Source: Seriola aureovittata (lineage: Eukaryota; Chordata; Actinopteri; Carangiformes; Carangidae). From it: DNA of 64,000 nt. The DNA is taken from the NCBI RefSeq assembly GCF_021018895.1, contig NC_079384.1:20526140-20590139 (forward strand). Reading direction: 5' to 3'. Below are positions 37,243-47,259 of this stretch, one piece after another. Under the pieces are notes generated by a model. It saw only the letters and a program-made list of their open reading frames with translations, made no database searches and was not told the origin of the DNA. The position numbers and the translations under genes are program-made. Numbering within the stretch: the first letter of the stretch is position 1; the number at the start of each line of letters is the position of its first letter.

Positions 37243-38268
37243 ATAACCTGTACTACGAAGCTGGTTATCAACTGGTTCAGTTAACCCTGGGTTTACCTGT
37301 CCAGCTACGAGCGCGTTCATGTGAAAGAGGCCGAGTTATTAATTATAAGCACCATCGACTGAACCATGAACGAAGTACCTAATATGACATGAGAAGACAC
37401 GATGATACTTGCTGGTAAGTTCGGTTTATAGCACCGTCCAAAAGTGATGTTCAACAAGGTGAAATGTGAACAATATGATCATATGACTGGAATAAAAAAT
37501 ATTATTTTGATGTCTAAATATAATTTCTATTAAAGTCAGACTAAAGACATATTGTGAATAAGTGTATGAATTATCATTACGTTTGAGTATTTTCACTCTT
37601 TTGTTCTGAACATGTGAAGCAGATAAAACAGTTTCTGCTGCAGAGAGGAGAGAAAGAAAAGAGGAGAGAAGTAGCTGATGTCTGATGAGTCAGACTGACT
37701 GAAATGTTTGTTTATAATGATGGAAATAATTAACAGTGTGTGGATCATTGTTCAAATCAAAGACATCAGAGGTTTCGATTTTTTTTTCCAGTTGTGGTCA
37801 CAGAGTCTGATCATGTTATTCTGAGCTGCAGTGAGTGAAGCTATAATAGTTATTATAAAGGCTATTTATTTAACATGATAAACTCTGCATTTTCTAGAAG
37901 CTCTGTTTTAAAACCACATGGAAAGACTCAAACAGGAAAACTATTCCACTGATTGTTTTTAAATTTTATATCTACTGCTCGTTATTATTGATCACTTTAT
38001 TGTAAACTCTTTTGTCCCTGTCAGGATCCTGTAGGAATGATGACTCCATTTTTCCAGTGATCTGATTGGTCAGTAGTTTGGCTGTCGACAGGCTTTGATC
38101 TGATCCTCTAAGTTAACCTGCGCTGGAGCAGGTTAGGAGTTCAGCGTAAGTTACCATGGTGATTTACCTCGGTAACAAGTCAGCCACCGTCATAAGACTG
38201 AAAACACGCACTTATACCTGAAGTTACCTTGATAACCTCTAATCCTGCTTTGTAGTACAGACCTCTGC
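37243..38268. mobile_element. foldback element, family G
   Basis: Left CCTGTACTACGAAGCTGGTTATC and right (inverse) GTCTGTACTACAAAGC...GAGGTTATC form terminal inverted repeats. Just outside the left end, ATGAAGCAAGTTCAAC is a second degenerate version. The interior is AT-rich with no transposase. Class (hAT or Harbinger type) undecided. Confidence 0.65.
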
Positions 38269-40022
38269 TCAGTTACTCAAAGTCACTGTAAATGCCTTAA
38301 ATGAAATATATTGATACATATTTGATGAGACATGGATGGACGTCACATCCACATGTATGATAAATGAATAATGTTTAAGGTTACAGTTCAGTGTTCAAAA
38401 ATTTGAATTATATTACAGCTGCTGCTGTAGCTCAGACGAGCTCTACTGCTTCATTCAGTCCTGGGAAATCTCTGCTTAAGATAATAGACTACAAAAGAGA
38501 ATGTTCTTTGCTGAACTTAATATTAGTCACACAACCAAACACTGTCAGCTCACCAAAGTTCAGTCCTTTCATTAAAAAGGCCTCTTGGACTAATAAAAAT
38601 ATGGGAAGTTGTTCTTAAAAAAACATTAAACCTTTGACATGAGTCCTTTCATGCAGCTTTCAATTTGCTGAAATAATCTGTTAAATTGCATTCCTGTACA
38701 GTAGTTAAAAAAATAAAATAAATTAAACAGGCAAATGAAAATAAAAAAATAATAAAAAATAAAGAGAGAAACATATGACGTATTATTTTCTTTCCATCAT
38801 TTGAGCAGTGGGAAATGTCAGTGTTAACCAAATCAGCAAGATGAATAAAATGTTAACCTTAAAGCTAATATTGTTGAAAATATTTCTGTTTAATTTCTTT
38901 GAAACTTCTTGCTGTGTAAAATGTTTGTTGCTCATTCATTGCTGCTGTGAAACTCAAAATGAATCTAGCACCTGTCCTGTCTGACAGATGCACTGAATGT
39001 CTGTCACAGCAGCAAAGTACAAAATGCAAATATCAAATACAAATAAATTTACAAAGCATAAATAATAGATAAATAATATAGTATAGCAATAAAGTGTGTA
39101 CAAATAGATATCAAAAATATGTTAATACGTCAAAAATAACAGCAGAAAAGGAATGTTGCGCAGTTGGTGTGTTAATTATTAAACGTGAGTTTTGATCATT
39201 TTCTGTGAAGTCTTCAAAATCAAATTAAGAAGGACTGACATTTCTTATCATAAGTTAACTGCAGGTGATTGATACAAGGCTATAATCAAAAGAGCTGTAC
39301 TTTTGAACATATTTGGGAATAAGCCTAATATCAGATTTTCACTACATGATCTTCCTTGCCTAAAGAATTCTTGATCATGATATTATTGCGATATCTGTAG
39401 AAAATTTGAAAATTAAAGAAAAAACAAAACACTATTAGTCAAATTCATCTTAAACTTTTTTTTTTTGTTTTTGGCAAATGAATTAGACTGAACTGTGTAA
39501 ATGTAAATGTGTCAGCAGGTGGAGAGAGTCTGTGACCATAACGGGACAAAAAGAACAACTACACTTAATGGACAGTGAAAAAGAGACTAGATGAACTGAT
39601 AAACTGAAGATTCACAAGCCAAACATCTGCCATCATCATATTATCATATGTGTATTATTAACACAACATCAATCTTTCAAAACCAGTTGAGACAATCAGA
39701 CTGTGGTAGAAGAAAGACAAAAAGAGAAAGAAAGAAAGACAAGAAGGTAGGAAGGAAAGAAGGAAGGAAGACATCCCAGCTATAACAGCCGTGTCTGGCA
39801 AATGTGCTGCTGCTGTGTGGGTTTGAATGTGCAGGTCAGGAGGTGTTGAGGAGGTTAATGAGCCAGAGAGACACTTATTCAGGTAAAATGGCTGGATTAT
39901 TGCTTTTAAAGTACTACTTACTGTGTATGTAAATTGAATTTAGGTTTAGGAGGATCGAGAATGGATGTAATAAAAATATAGACTACTGTTAAACTAGCTA
40001 GTGTAACAGTGGTGTTACACAG

Positions 40023-40050
40023 TATGTGTGTGTGTGTGTGTGTGTGTGTG
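40023..40050. repeat. (TG)n microsatellite
   Basis: About 14 TG units. Confidence 0.9.
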
Positions 40051-40762
40051 TTGTGCTGTCGGACAGATGGAGCAGGTGTTTGTCCTGTCTGTGGTTCAGT
40101 ATTGGTTGAATGTAAAGAAACACATAGCACTGCGTCTGATTGGTGATACAGGGATTAGAGGAAGGCGTCTAAGAGTTGCTGTTTGGTTGTGTTGGTGGAT
40201 GGAGGGATAGATGGTGGGATGGAGGGACAGAGGAGGAAAAGCAGGAAGAGGAAATAAAAGAGATGGATGGCCTCCCTCTGTCAGGGCGGTTATTTAGAGG
40301 AGAGCTATAAAGCTGTCGGTGGAATGAACAGATTTCAGACTAATGAGCAAAAAGGAGAAGCGGACAGTCTCAGCACTTCAAACCGAGCTGTTAGTAGGCC
40401 TACACACTAATCGTGATTAGTGCATTAGCATGCTAGCACAGCTCTGAGAGTGCTAGTGTTTGTGTGGAGTTGTCAGCTAAGACCTAAAGCTAAAACTACG
40501 TCTGTCAAATGAGCTTTTGGTTGATTAGAGTGACTTTTGTAATCACTGTTCAGGGAGGGCCAGGCACCAGACTACTGGCAGACACTAAAATTTACAGATG
40601 TTCCCTGAATGCCTCAAATGCAGGCAATGGGTAGATGCTTGCTACGGCACACATCATAGTTTTCACTGTAAAATGTGTCAAAATGAAGGGCCATAAGGAG
40701 CCCCTTTTCCTCTTTGGGGCCCCATACATTTGCCAGGTTTGCCTGTGCTGACAGCGCACCTC

Positions 40763-40788
40763 TGTGTGTGTGTGTGTGTGTGTGTGTG
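40763..40788. repeat. (GT)n microsatellite, (CA)n in the transcript
   Basis: About 13 units, roughly 385 nt after the donor of exon 41174-41227 in transcript order. Confidence 0.9.
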
Positions 40789-40890
40789 GTGAACTGTGAA
40801 AGATTATTTTCCAAACTGAATTTAAAGGGTCATACTTGGGAAACTGCGTGTAAAAGTTAGAATATATGATGATATACTCAGCCCCCACTC

Positions 40891-41088
40891 AGCACGACAA
40901 CCGAAGTGTTTCCAAGGGACACAAAAAAAGTGATGAACCCAGCTGGGACGCACTTACATGAATTCATTAAAATGCATGTATTATAATACATTCATGTGCA
41001 CTTGTTGTTCAATGCTTTTAACTTCAAAAGTCACAAAGTCCATCACTTTTTAGTGTCCCCTGGAAACACTTCCGTTGCCGTCGGTGCT
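40891..41088. mobile_element. palindromic MITE, family F, copy 2
   Basis: Arms AGCACGACAACCGAAGTGTT and the inverse ending CGTCGGTGCT. It shares AGTGTTTCCA, GGGACAC and TGATGAACC with copy 1, and CACTTGTTGTTCAATGCTTTTAAC occurs here where copy 1 has its inverse. It ends 85 nt from exon 41174-41227. Confidence 0.82.
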
Positions 41089-41173
41089 ACCTACAGCACA
41101 TTTGTGTGTTTGGTTGTGTTGTGAGTATTTGCAGAACGTGTGGTTCTTTACGGTACTGTGTGTGATTCTTTAC

Positions 41174-41227
41174 CTGCATAAAATTCGGGTCCATATACTG
41201 CTCCAACCACTGGATTCAGCTTCCAGC
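41174..41227 (-). CDS. rbfox3: rbfox3 exon: WKLNPVVGAVYGPEFYA, 54 nt
   Basis: Completes the split Gly, then encodes WKLNPVVGAVYGPEFYA, leaving one base of the next codon (Val). It is the invariant linker exon of RBFOX proteins. The acceptor is TCTCCTGTGCAG and the donor GCAG|GTAAAG. The acceptor region carries a UGCAUG and UG repeats. A foldback MITE ends about 85 nt beyond the donor. Confidence 0.95.
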
Positions 41228-41253
41228 CTGCACAGGAGACACGCACACACACA

Positions 41254-41259
41254 CATGCA
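41254..41259 (-). promoter_or_regulatory. rbfox3: UGCAUG 27 nt upstream of a 3' splice site
   Basis: Transcript-strand UGCAUG, the RBFOX core site, set in UG repeats between 27 and 32 nt before the exon starting at 41227. Upstream placement is associated with RBFOX repression of exons. The site is visible; use is inferred. Confidence 0.55.
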
Positions 41260-41276
41260 ACAAGCAAGCAAGCACG

Positions 41277-41280
<4 letters not shown>

Positions 41281-41320
<40 letters not shown>
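41281..41320. repeat. (CA)n microsatellite, (UG)n in the transcript
   Basis: About 20 CA units, extending with CACG interruptions to 41271. It is 54-93 nt upstream of exon 41174-41227 in transcript order. Confidence 0.93.
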
Positions 41321-41322
<2 letters not shown>

Positions 41323-41691
41323 GGATGTTAGCATTTCTGCACTTGTATCAGTCTGGTGTTCCAAATCAAACCTTCTCTACAGAATTATTACGCTGTTGTC
41401 CTTTCCCACAAATTATTTATTACTATATATTTACTACAATACTATATGTTTCAATATGTTGCATCAAAATGCTAAATTTGACTTTAATGCTTTGTAGAAT
41501 TTTACAATAACTTTGCGGGCTGACAGTTACATCCTGTGTATATCCATAAAACACGTCCCACAGTTCAGTTCCATTTAACCTTTGTTAATTACATTCTCCT
41601 GAGTCTTTACATATTGTATCATATGGTTTTATCAGAAAGATTTACAAAATTCTACTTCTTCTTCTCCTCCCCTTCTTCTTCTTTCATTCAC

Positions 41692-41693
<2 letters not shown>

Positions 41694-41746
<53 letters not shown>
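41694..41746. repeat. (GT)n microsatellite
   Basis: About 26 perfect GT units; a second array of about 16 units is at 41828-41860. Confidence 0.93.
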
Positions 41747-41747
<1 letters not shown>

Positions 41748-41824
41748 GTTTGGGGCCTGATGACAGTGAAAAATGGAAAACCCTTCAGGGCTGATACTCT
41801 CTGTCTCTGCACCCTCAAACAGGA

Positions 41825-41862
<38 letters not shown>

Positions 41863-42578
41863 GCCATTTAATTCCCTCCCTTGTTCATCCATCCCCTCCC
41901 CCTCTTCCCTTCTTTTACTTCTCACAGCCTCCATCATTCCCCCCCTCTCTGCCTCCATCTCCCATCCATTCCATCCACATGAATGAGTGTCTGTGAGAGG
42001 GATGGGGGAGAGAGACACACCCTAAAGGCCCCTCTCTCCCTCTTTACCACTGACTCCTGGCTCTTTTTATTGGCTCTTTTTATTTACCCATTCACTCTCT
42101 CGTCCATCTACCAAATACCCCCCCCCGCTTTAAATCCCCTCCTCCATCTCCAGTCATCCTCTTTCTCTGCTGCCCTTTTCCCTTTACCCTGTAAGAAAAG
42201 ATTTCACTTTGCTATTTGCATGATATTTCAAACCAAATCGACTGCCTCTCTGACAAATATTGATTTCATTAATCAAATGTGAACAACTCTTTTTGTGTTG
42301 AGGCAGAATCTGCTGCCCCGGCTTCCATTTGCAGCTTTTGGTTTCCTTTCCATTCACAGTGCAGGCTCGATGGCTGGAGTTGGATCATAATGATTTACTT
42401 CTTCTCATAAATGCAGCCATGATGCTCTGACACTGGCAGTGAAATGAAATAATGAGCAAGAAAACTAGAGAGTGGGGACAACATGTGAAACAAATGAGGA
42501 GGAGAAAAAGGCACAAGAGTGGGAGAAATTACAGGAGAGGAGCAATTAGAAGAGATGAAAATAAATCTGAAGTCTCAC

Positions 42579-42639
42579 CGTTTGTGTAAGGGTTCGCCAC
42601 CTTTTTGTTGGTCATTACTCTGGCTGTGGCGTTGTTGAC
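42579..42639 (-). CDS. rbfox3: rbfox3 exon: post-RRM linker VNNATARVMTNKK, 61 nt
   Basis: Encodes VNNATARVMTNKK then VANPYTNG; the last Gly codon is split after one base. The first residues finish the RRM and its C-terminal extension, which in the family contributes to RNA contacts. The acceptor is CTGACAG and the donor ACG|GTGAGA. The Val-Ala after the KK differs from the remembered mammalian RBFOX3 residues (a variable spot in the family). Three GCAUG motifs lie 126-174 nt upstream in the transcript. Confidence 0.95.
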
Positions 42640-42764
42640 CTGTCAGCAGACAGACAGAGATTAATGTGAGAGCCGATACACAACGACGACAACAAAACAC
42701 ACACACATACACGCACAAGCAAAAACTCCGCATAGAGAAGATAATCCACATCGTAACAGCTCTC

Positions 42765-42795
42765 CATGCCATGCTGGAATTTGAGGCAACATGCA
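42765..42795 (-). promoter_or_regulatory. rbfox3: cluster of three GCAUG motifs upstream of the 61-nt exon
   Basis: Transcript-strand GCAUG at 42765-42769 and 42770-42774, and UGCAUG at 42790-42795, all within 31 nt and about 126-156 nt before the exon starting at 42639. RBFOX proteins bind these and regulate their own transcripts in paralogues. Occupancy here is inferred. Confidence 0.55.
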
Positions 42796-42999
42796 GCGAG
42801 TCAAAGGTCTGACGTTCAACAACGTAACATTCAAGATCCAATCCTCCAACCTGAATCACCACATATGTCATTTGTCCCGACCGGCTGATATGAACCATAG
42901 GAGCATTTCCTGAATGAGCCACAAATACACTGTTAAAAATAAATAACTAACTATTTTGTGATGTGACAATGCTATGGCAAAGGTTTAGCTGTCTAGGTT

Positions 43000-43150
43000 C
43001 AGGGAAGGATCAGGGTTTTGCTTGAAATAAGCACTTCATTAAGTTTAGACCACATTTGTCGACCAATGTTTTGTCGATCCACCCACCCTGACTAACTCTG
43101 TATATGGACTTCTGCCTTTGCTCCCATTATAACAGGGGACATGAAAAGAA
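43000..43150. repeat. dispersed repeat, family J, partial copy
   Basis: CAGGGAAGGATCAGGGTTT, ATAAGCACTTCATTAAG and ACTTCTGCCTTTGCTCCCAT resemble 62500-62760. Confidence 0.5.
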
Positions 43151-44162
43151 AAGACTGATGCTGTCACACACAATGTCATTCAATACTTAACTATAGTTCA
43201 TAATAAACTGCTTGCACAAACAGCTTATGGAGTCTATTTTCTTATGGGAGGACAGTCAGAGAAAATTCAAAACATTATGTAAAAACTAAAGTGAATGCAC
43301 ACAGACAGTTTGCAGTTTGAAGTGCAAAGTTACACAAGATTTCAACTATTTCAATTGAAGATAAAAAAAAAAAATGCTTCAAGTCCAGTTTTGGAGGTTT
43401 TCTCACAATGTCATTTCTCAGAATAATCTCTGAAGGCAGTACGACCTATATCCATCTTGTCTGCTCTGATACACACACTGTGGAAACTTCCTTGCTATTC
43501 AGCATTGTACTGTACTTGACTTTTCCACTTTCCCAGTCAGCTTGATTTTGATGATTTGCAGGTAAAAAGATGTCGAGGCTTGAGGTTAAACTTGGGACAC
43601 ATTTGGCTGAAAAGTGGGTTGATTAGCAAAGACAAAAAAATACAGTGAGTTGCAAATCCCTTTGTTGCCTCCGTTACATTCATTTGAATGCTATGCCTCC
43701 TGATGCTACCTACAGTAGATGTGAAGCTTAGATCGCACTGTATTTTACACATTTACTCATACACAAGCCCTACGCAGAGTTAACCCTGCCTGCAACTTTG
43801 TCTCCATATGCCAATCATTTTGCAACAGTAAATATGTTCTGGGGGAAACATGTTTGTTAATATTTGTTATGTTAAAATGTCCAACTTTGCAGCACGTGTT
43901 TACATTTTATGAAGGCTTAAAGTTATATAGGACTGAGTGTGTCACTCTGAATGTCAGGTGGGTGCTGAGGTGCTGATGACAGTTGGTTGGCTGTCTCCAC
44001 GGCGTCACTTTTTTCATGCAAATATCAGACAGATAATATACTTGCTGGTCAACTGAGTAACAGCAATAAAATTCTAGTTCTCTCACCACACCTGGCTTGT
44101 TAGCTTCATTAACTAGCTAACTAGCCAGCAAATGAATTAACCTTAGGTTAGCCTCTGAGCAA

Positions 44163-44397
44163 GGCGCCCAGATGCCCAGGAGTACTAACGATGCTAACAA
44201 GAGTGTATGCTTGTCACAGGCATGCACTGAAGTCATGGCTCCACATACGCCCCAACTCTTGGCACATTATTGGATTAGCCGGGAGGTAGGTGGAGTCAAG
44301 CACTGCCAAGACGGTGACAGCAGAGCAGCCCATTCTGAGCTTCAAAATGGTTGATGTCACAGAGTCTACGTCCGTCTTCATTTACAGTCTATGGTCT
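44163..44397. repeat. teleost dispersed repeat (ends TTACAGTCTATGG)
   Basis: The end GTCTACGTCCGTCTTCATTTACAGTCTATGG is a phrase I recognise as common in fish genomes. Preceding text is repeat-like; the left border is a guess. Confidence 0.45.
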
Positions 44398-44872
44398 AAA
44401 CCTGACCACACACAGAACCCTAGTTTCTGGGATCAAAGTCCTGTGATTTGTACACCCACCATCCACCCACAGCCTTCCCTTTCCTCTGTTAGATGAACCC
44501 TAATGAGTTAAAATAGTAAAAATGAAAGAGGAAAACATATTGAGTGGACAGATAAAAAGATTATACTCCCCATGAAACGGGATCATCAAAATAGAGTCAA
44601 CAAATTTTATTAATGTGTATGCGCACACTGGCAGAGTGTCATTTGGAAGGAGTTCATTTTAAACAAATGATGTTTGACTCAAATCAAAAACCACTGCACT
44701 GCACTGTACATGCCACACACACAGGACGAAATCCATCATAAGCAAAGCAGAATTCAACATGTATGCAAAAAATAAAACAAACAAAAAATAACCAAACATT
44801 GCAGCACACTCACATACCACTGAATAGATCTGTCTTTCTCTTTGTCACACACACTTACGGATCAGGGTTCGG

Positions 44873-44878
44873 CATGCA
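44873..44878 (-). promoter_or_regulatory. rbfox3: UGCAUG downstream of the RNP1 exon
   Basis: Transcript-strand UGCAUG 184 nt after the weak donor at 45062; a GCAUG follows at 44709-44713. Downstream placement is associated with RBFOX-driven inclusion. Function inferred. Confidence 0.5.
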
Positions 44879-45061
44879 GTGTTCAAGGTGCAGCAGGCAG
44901 GTGGGAGAGAAGAAATAAATGTAGGAAGAGAGGGAAGGGAGGGAGTACTGCAGGAAACGTCAGGCGAGCAGAGAGAGGAAAGAGAGAGTCAGGGGGAGGA
45001 GAAGGGGAGTCAAGGAAGTGGAAGAGGGGGGAAGTAAGGAAAGTCAGGAAAAGGAAGGCAC

Positions 45062-45154
45062 CTCTATTTTCCGTCCTTCTACGATTGTACCATTTAGTTT
45101 CTCCCGTGCACGATCAGCATCTGCACTCGTTTCAAATGTTACAAACCCAAAGCC
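45062..45154 (-). CDS. rbfox3: rbfox3 exon: RNP1 exon of the RRM, 93 nt
   Basis: Encodes [18 protein letters not shown] followed by [16 protein letters not shown]1 (beta-3), helix 2 and beta-4 of the RRM. The phenylalanines of GFGF are the RNA-stacking positions in this fold. The length of 93 nt and phase 0 at both ends match the RBFOX exon known in paralogues to be skipped by autoregulation, giving an in-frame protein lacking RNP1. The acceptor is good (CTGCAG after a pyrimidine tract). The donor is GAG|GTGCCT, which lacks the usual A/G-A-G bases at +3 to +5 and is the weakest in the gene. Read-through into the intron adds Val-Pro-Ser-Phe-Ser and a stop. Confidence 0.96.
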
Positions 45155-45606
45155 CTGCAGTGGCAAGGAGGTGGGGTTGAAAATCAAGCGAAAAAGGAAA
45201 GGAGTCCAGAAATGAAATGATGAAACAAACGGGGGAGGGGGGGGGGAGAGAAGAAGACACAAAGCACAGATGAGAGAGCTGCAGGTCAGGAGGACGTCTA
45301 AGCCAGAGAGACGTCCGGCTGGTTAGACAAACATGAGAAACAGCTGGAGTTACAGCAAGGAAAGCTGCCAACACAGGACATCAAACCAAACACAACAGCT
45401 CTGATCATACATATATATATATGTATATATATAAATTAAATCACATTATAAATAAAATTACCACCTCATCAGTGTGTGTATGTGTGCACGCTTTTTTAAA
45501 AATTCTCCGCTCCTTCTAGTACCACAGACTCTGTTACAGAAACAACTGGACCTAACTGAATTAGCAGATGAAATGAAAGCCTCCACACACACAATGGAGT
45601 TTGAGA

Positions 45607-45607
<1 letters not shown>

Positions 45608-45664
<57 letters not shown>
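45608..45664. repeat. (GT)n microsatellite
   Basis: About 28 perfect GT units. Confidence 0.94.
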
Positions 45665-45666
<2 letters not shown>

Positions 45667-46839
45667 TGTCTGCCGTAAGGTGCAGTTGCTCTGCTGGTGT
45701 GCAGAGGCCCCTGTGGGAGAGCAGATAAGTGCCACACAATTACAATCTCCACGGGATCAGTCAGTCGTGACTCTCTGAGCCCCAGGACGCAGCTCGCTCA
45801 TGACACCCTGTCTGTCGGCCTGCGTCTCAGACTGGGCCTGGAGATACAGCTCGCTCAAACAGCCCATAAGTGGGTAAAACATGGCTTCAAATCCTACTAC
45901 ACTGCAGAGACCTGATCTAGCTATGTGAGTTAGCTTAACGCAGGTGGAGAGTAAAAGCTCCTCCTGCTATCACTGATCGTCGCCTGCATGATCAGAAACC
46001 TTTACGTCCATATTATGTGTCAGTTAAATGGGAGTTTAATAGGTCTACAAGTCCTTGCTGAGGACATCCGACCTCATAACAATACAAGTACACGATGTTG
46101 TCCAGCAGTCCAGTGACCCGTTAAAATTCCTATCATTGGCTTATGACAGCGATAGGCCTGAATACAAAATAAATAAATAATAATGAAAGTAGAATATAAT
46201 TTTAAGACATTTTAAAAGATTATTAAATGTCATTATAATGTATTCATAATATATATTATTTTCACTAAAATTGTTCTATTTTGCAAATGATTCGTCGGCC
46301 CACTTGCAACGCCACGGCCCACAGGTTGGGAACCACTGGTCTAGGACCACAACCACAGTACAAGTAGTTGTCAACTATTACGGCTCCAGCGTGGCTCCTG
46401 ACCCCGTTCACTGTGGCCCATCGAAGTGGCATCTGCTAAGACTGAGAGTTGAGCAAGTGTAACTCTTCTGAGGAAAGATGAGGCCTCTGGTTTCACAGCA
46501 GTGAAGTGGTGGTAACTGAAGCTAATGCTGTTACAAGGTTTCAATACTGCTGATAACATCACAGTAATGTTAGAGACATCAAGAAGAATGTAAAGCAGGT
46601 TGTTTTCAGTGTAAAGTTAGTACTTGTTGACAACATATTCTACATATAATGCTTTCATTTTTCATACAGTCCATTTAATCATGTGACACCTCCTTCTGCT
46701 TCCATGACAGAGAATACTATATATATATATACATAACTATAATGATCATAATTTGTATGCAAATGGAAATGAGACTGGTTTAATAGGCAACCTTAGGAAA
46801 GTATCTTTGACAGTGTAGTTATAAGTGCATTTCCTAAAT

Positions 46840-47259
46840 TTAAAGGAGCTATTTGTAGGTTTTTGCTATTGCTACATAGCTAACATTAGCATTAACAGCA
46901 GTTTACATACCAGTCTAGAGGAAACATTGTAAGTTTAGCATCAAACTTTGCTCCTTTAGTTGCCAAGAGCTGTCCCCAAAGGTGGAAAGAAACCCTCATG
47001 TGTTGCTTCTATTTCTATTAATTCCTTTCTTCTACTGAAGTTAGAATGCTACCCAGCTAGCCACGGTCCAGTCAGCCCGTCTCGTCACTTTCTGATACCG
47101 AGTCACTGCAGCGTCCATTCTGCTCTCGATAAGTAGTTCTGCTCAGAGATGTTGTAAATGCAATGATGGCTGAAGCTCTTGGCAAGACTCCTAAGTAAAG
47201 TTGTTAATGCTAACGCTGGCCATTTAGCAATAACGAAAACTTACAAATAGCTCCTTTAA
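46840..47259. mobile_element. TTAA MITE, family E, copy 2 (intact)
   Basis: Ends TTAAAGGAGCTATTTGTAGG and (inverse) TTAAAGGAGCTATTTGTAAG, with TTAA at 46840-46843 and 47256-47259. Arms pair for about 60 nt. The interior aligns with 14977-15392. 420 bp, non-coding. Confidence 0.9.

Larger units (their letters stand above)
29487..41173 (-). other. rbfox3: rbfox3 intron, 11.7 kb
   Basis: Largest intron between two visible exons. Contains repeat families B, C, F and G, a foldback at 30172-30393, AT-rich repeats, many CA/GT arrays and a twin hairpin at 36497-36559. 36600-36835 looks unique. An RBFOX1-type extra exon (TVLLCQ...) was looked for and not seen. Confidence 0.8.
41228..42578 (-). other. 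rbfox3: rbfox3 intron, 1.35 kb
   Basis: Donor ACG|GTGAGA, acceptor CTCCTGTGCAG. Rich in CA/GT arrays of both polarities and CT-rich simple sequence (41880-42020). No other exon seen. Confidence 0.85.
42640..45061 (-). other. rbfox3: rbfox3 intron after the RNP1 exon, GCAUG-rich
   Basis: 2.42 kb with seven GCAUG on the transcript strand (42765, 42770, 42790, 44015, 44221, 44709, 44873), four of them UGCAUG. I count two GCATG on the opposite strand. It includes a repeat J fragment (43000-43150) and a repeat ending near 44397. No other exon recognised. Confidence 0.8.

Noticed and set aside
41075..41497. 140-codon plus-strand frame
   Set aside because: Runs antisense through an rbfox3 exon and a (CA)n array; no coding character.
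45044..45262. 72-codon minus-strand frame holding RNP1
   Set aside because: Correct exon is 45062-45154; the upstream part is intron polypyrimidine sequence and the last five codons lie beyond the donor.
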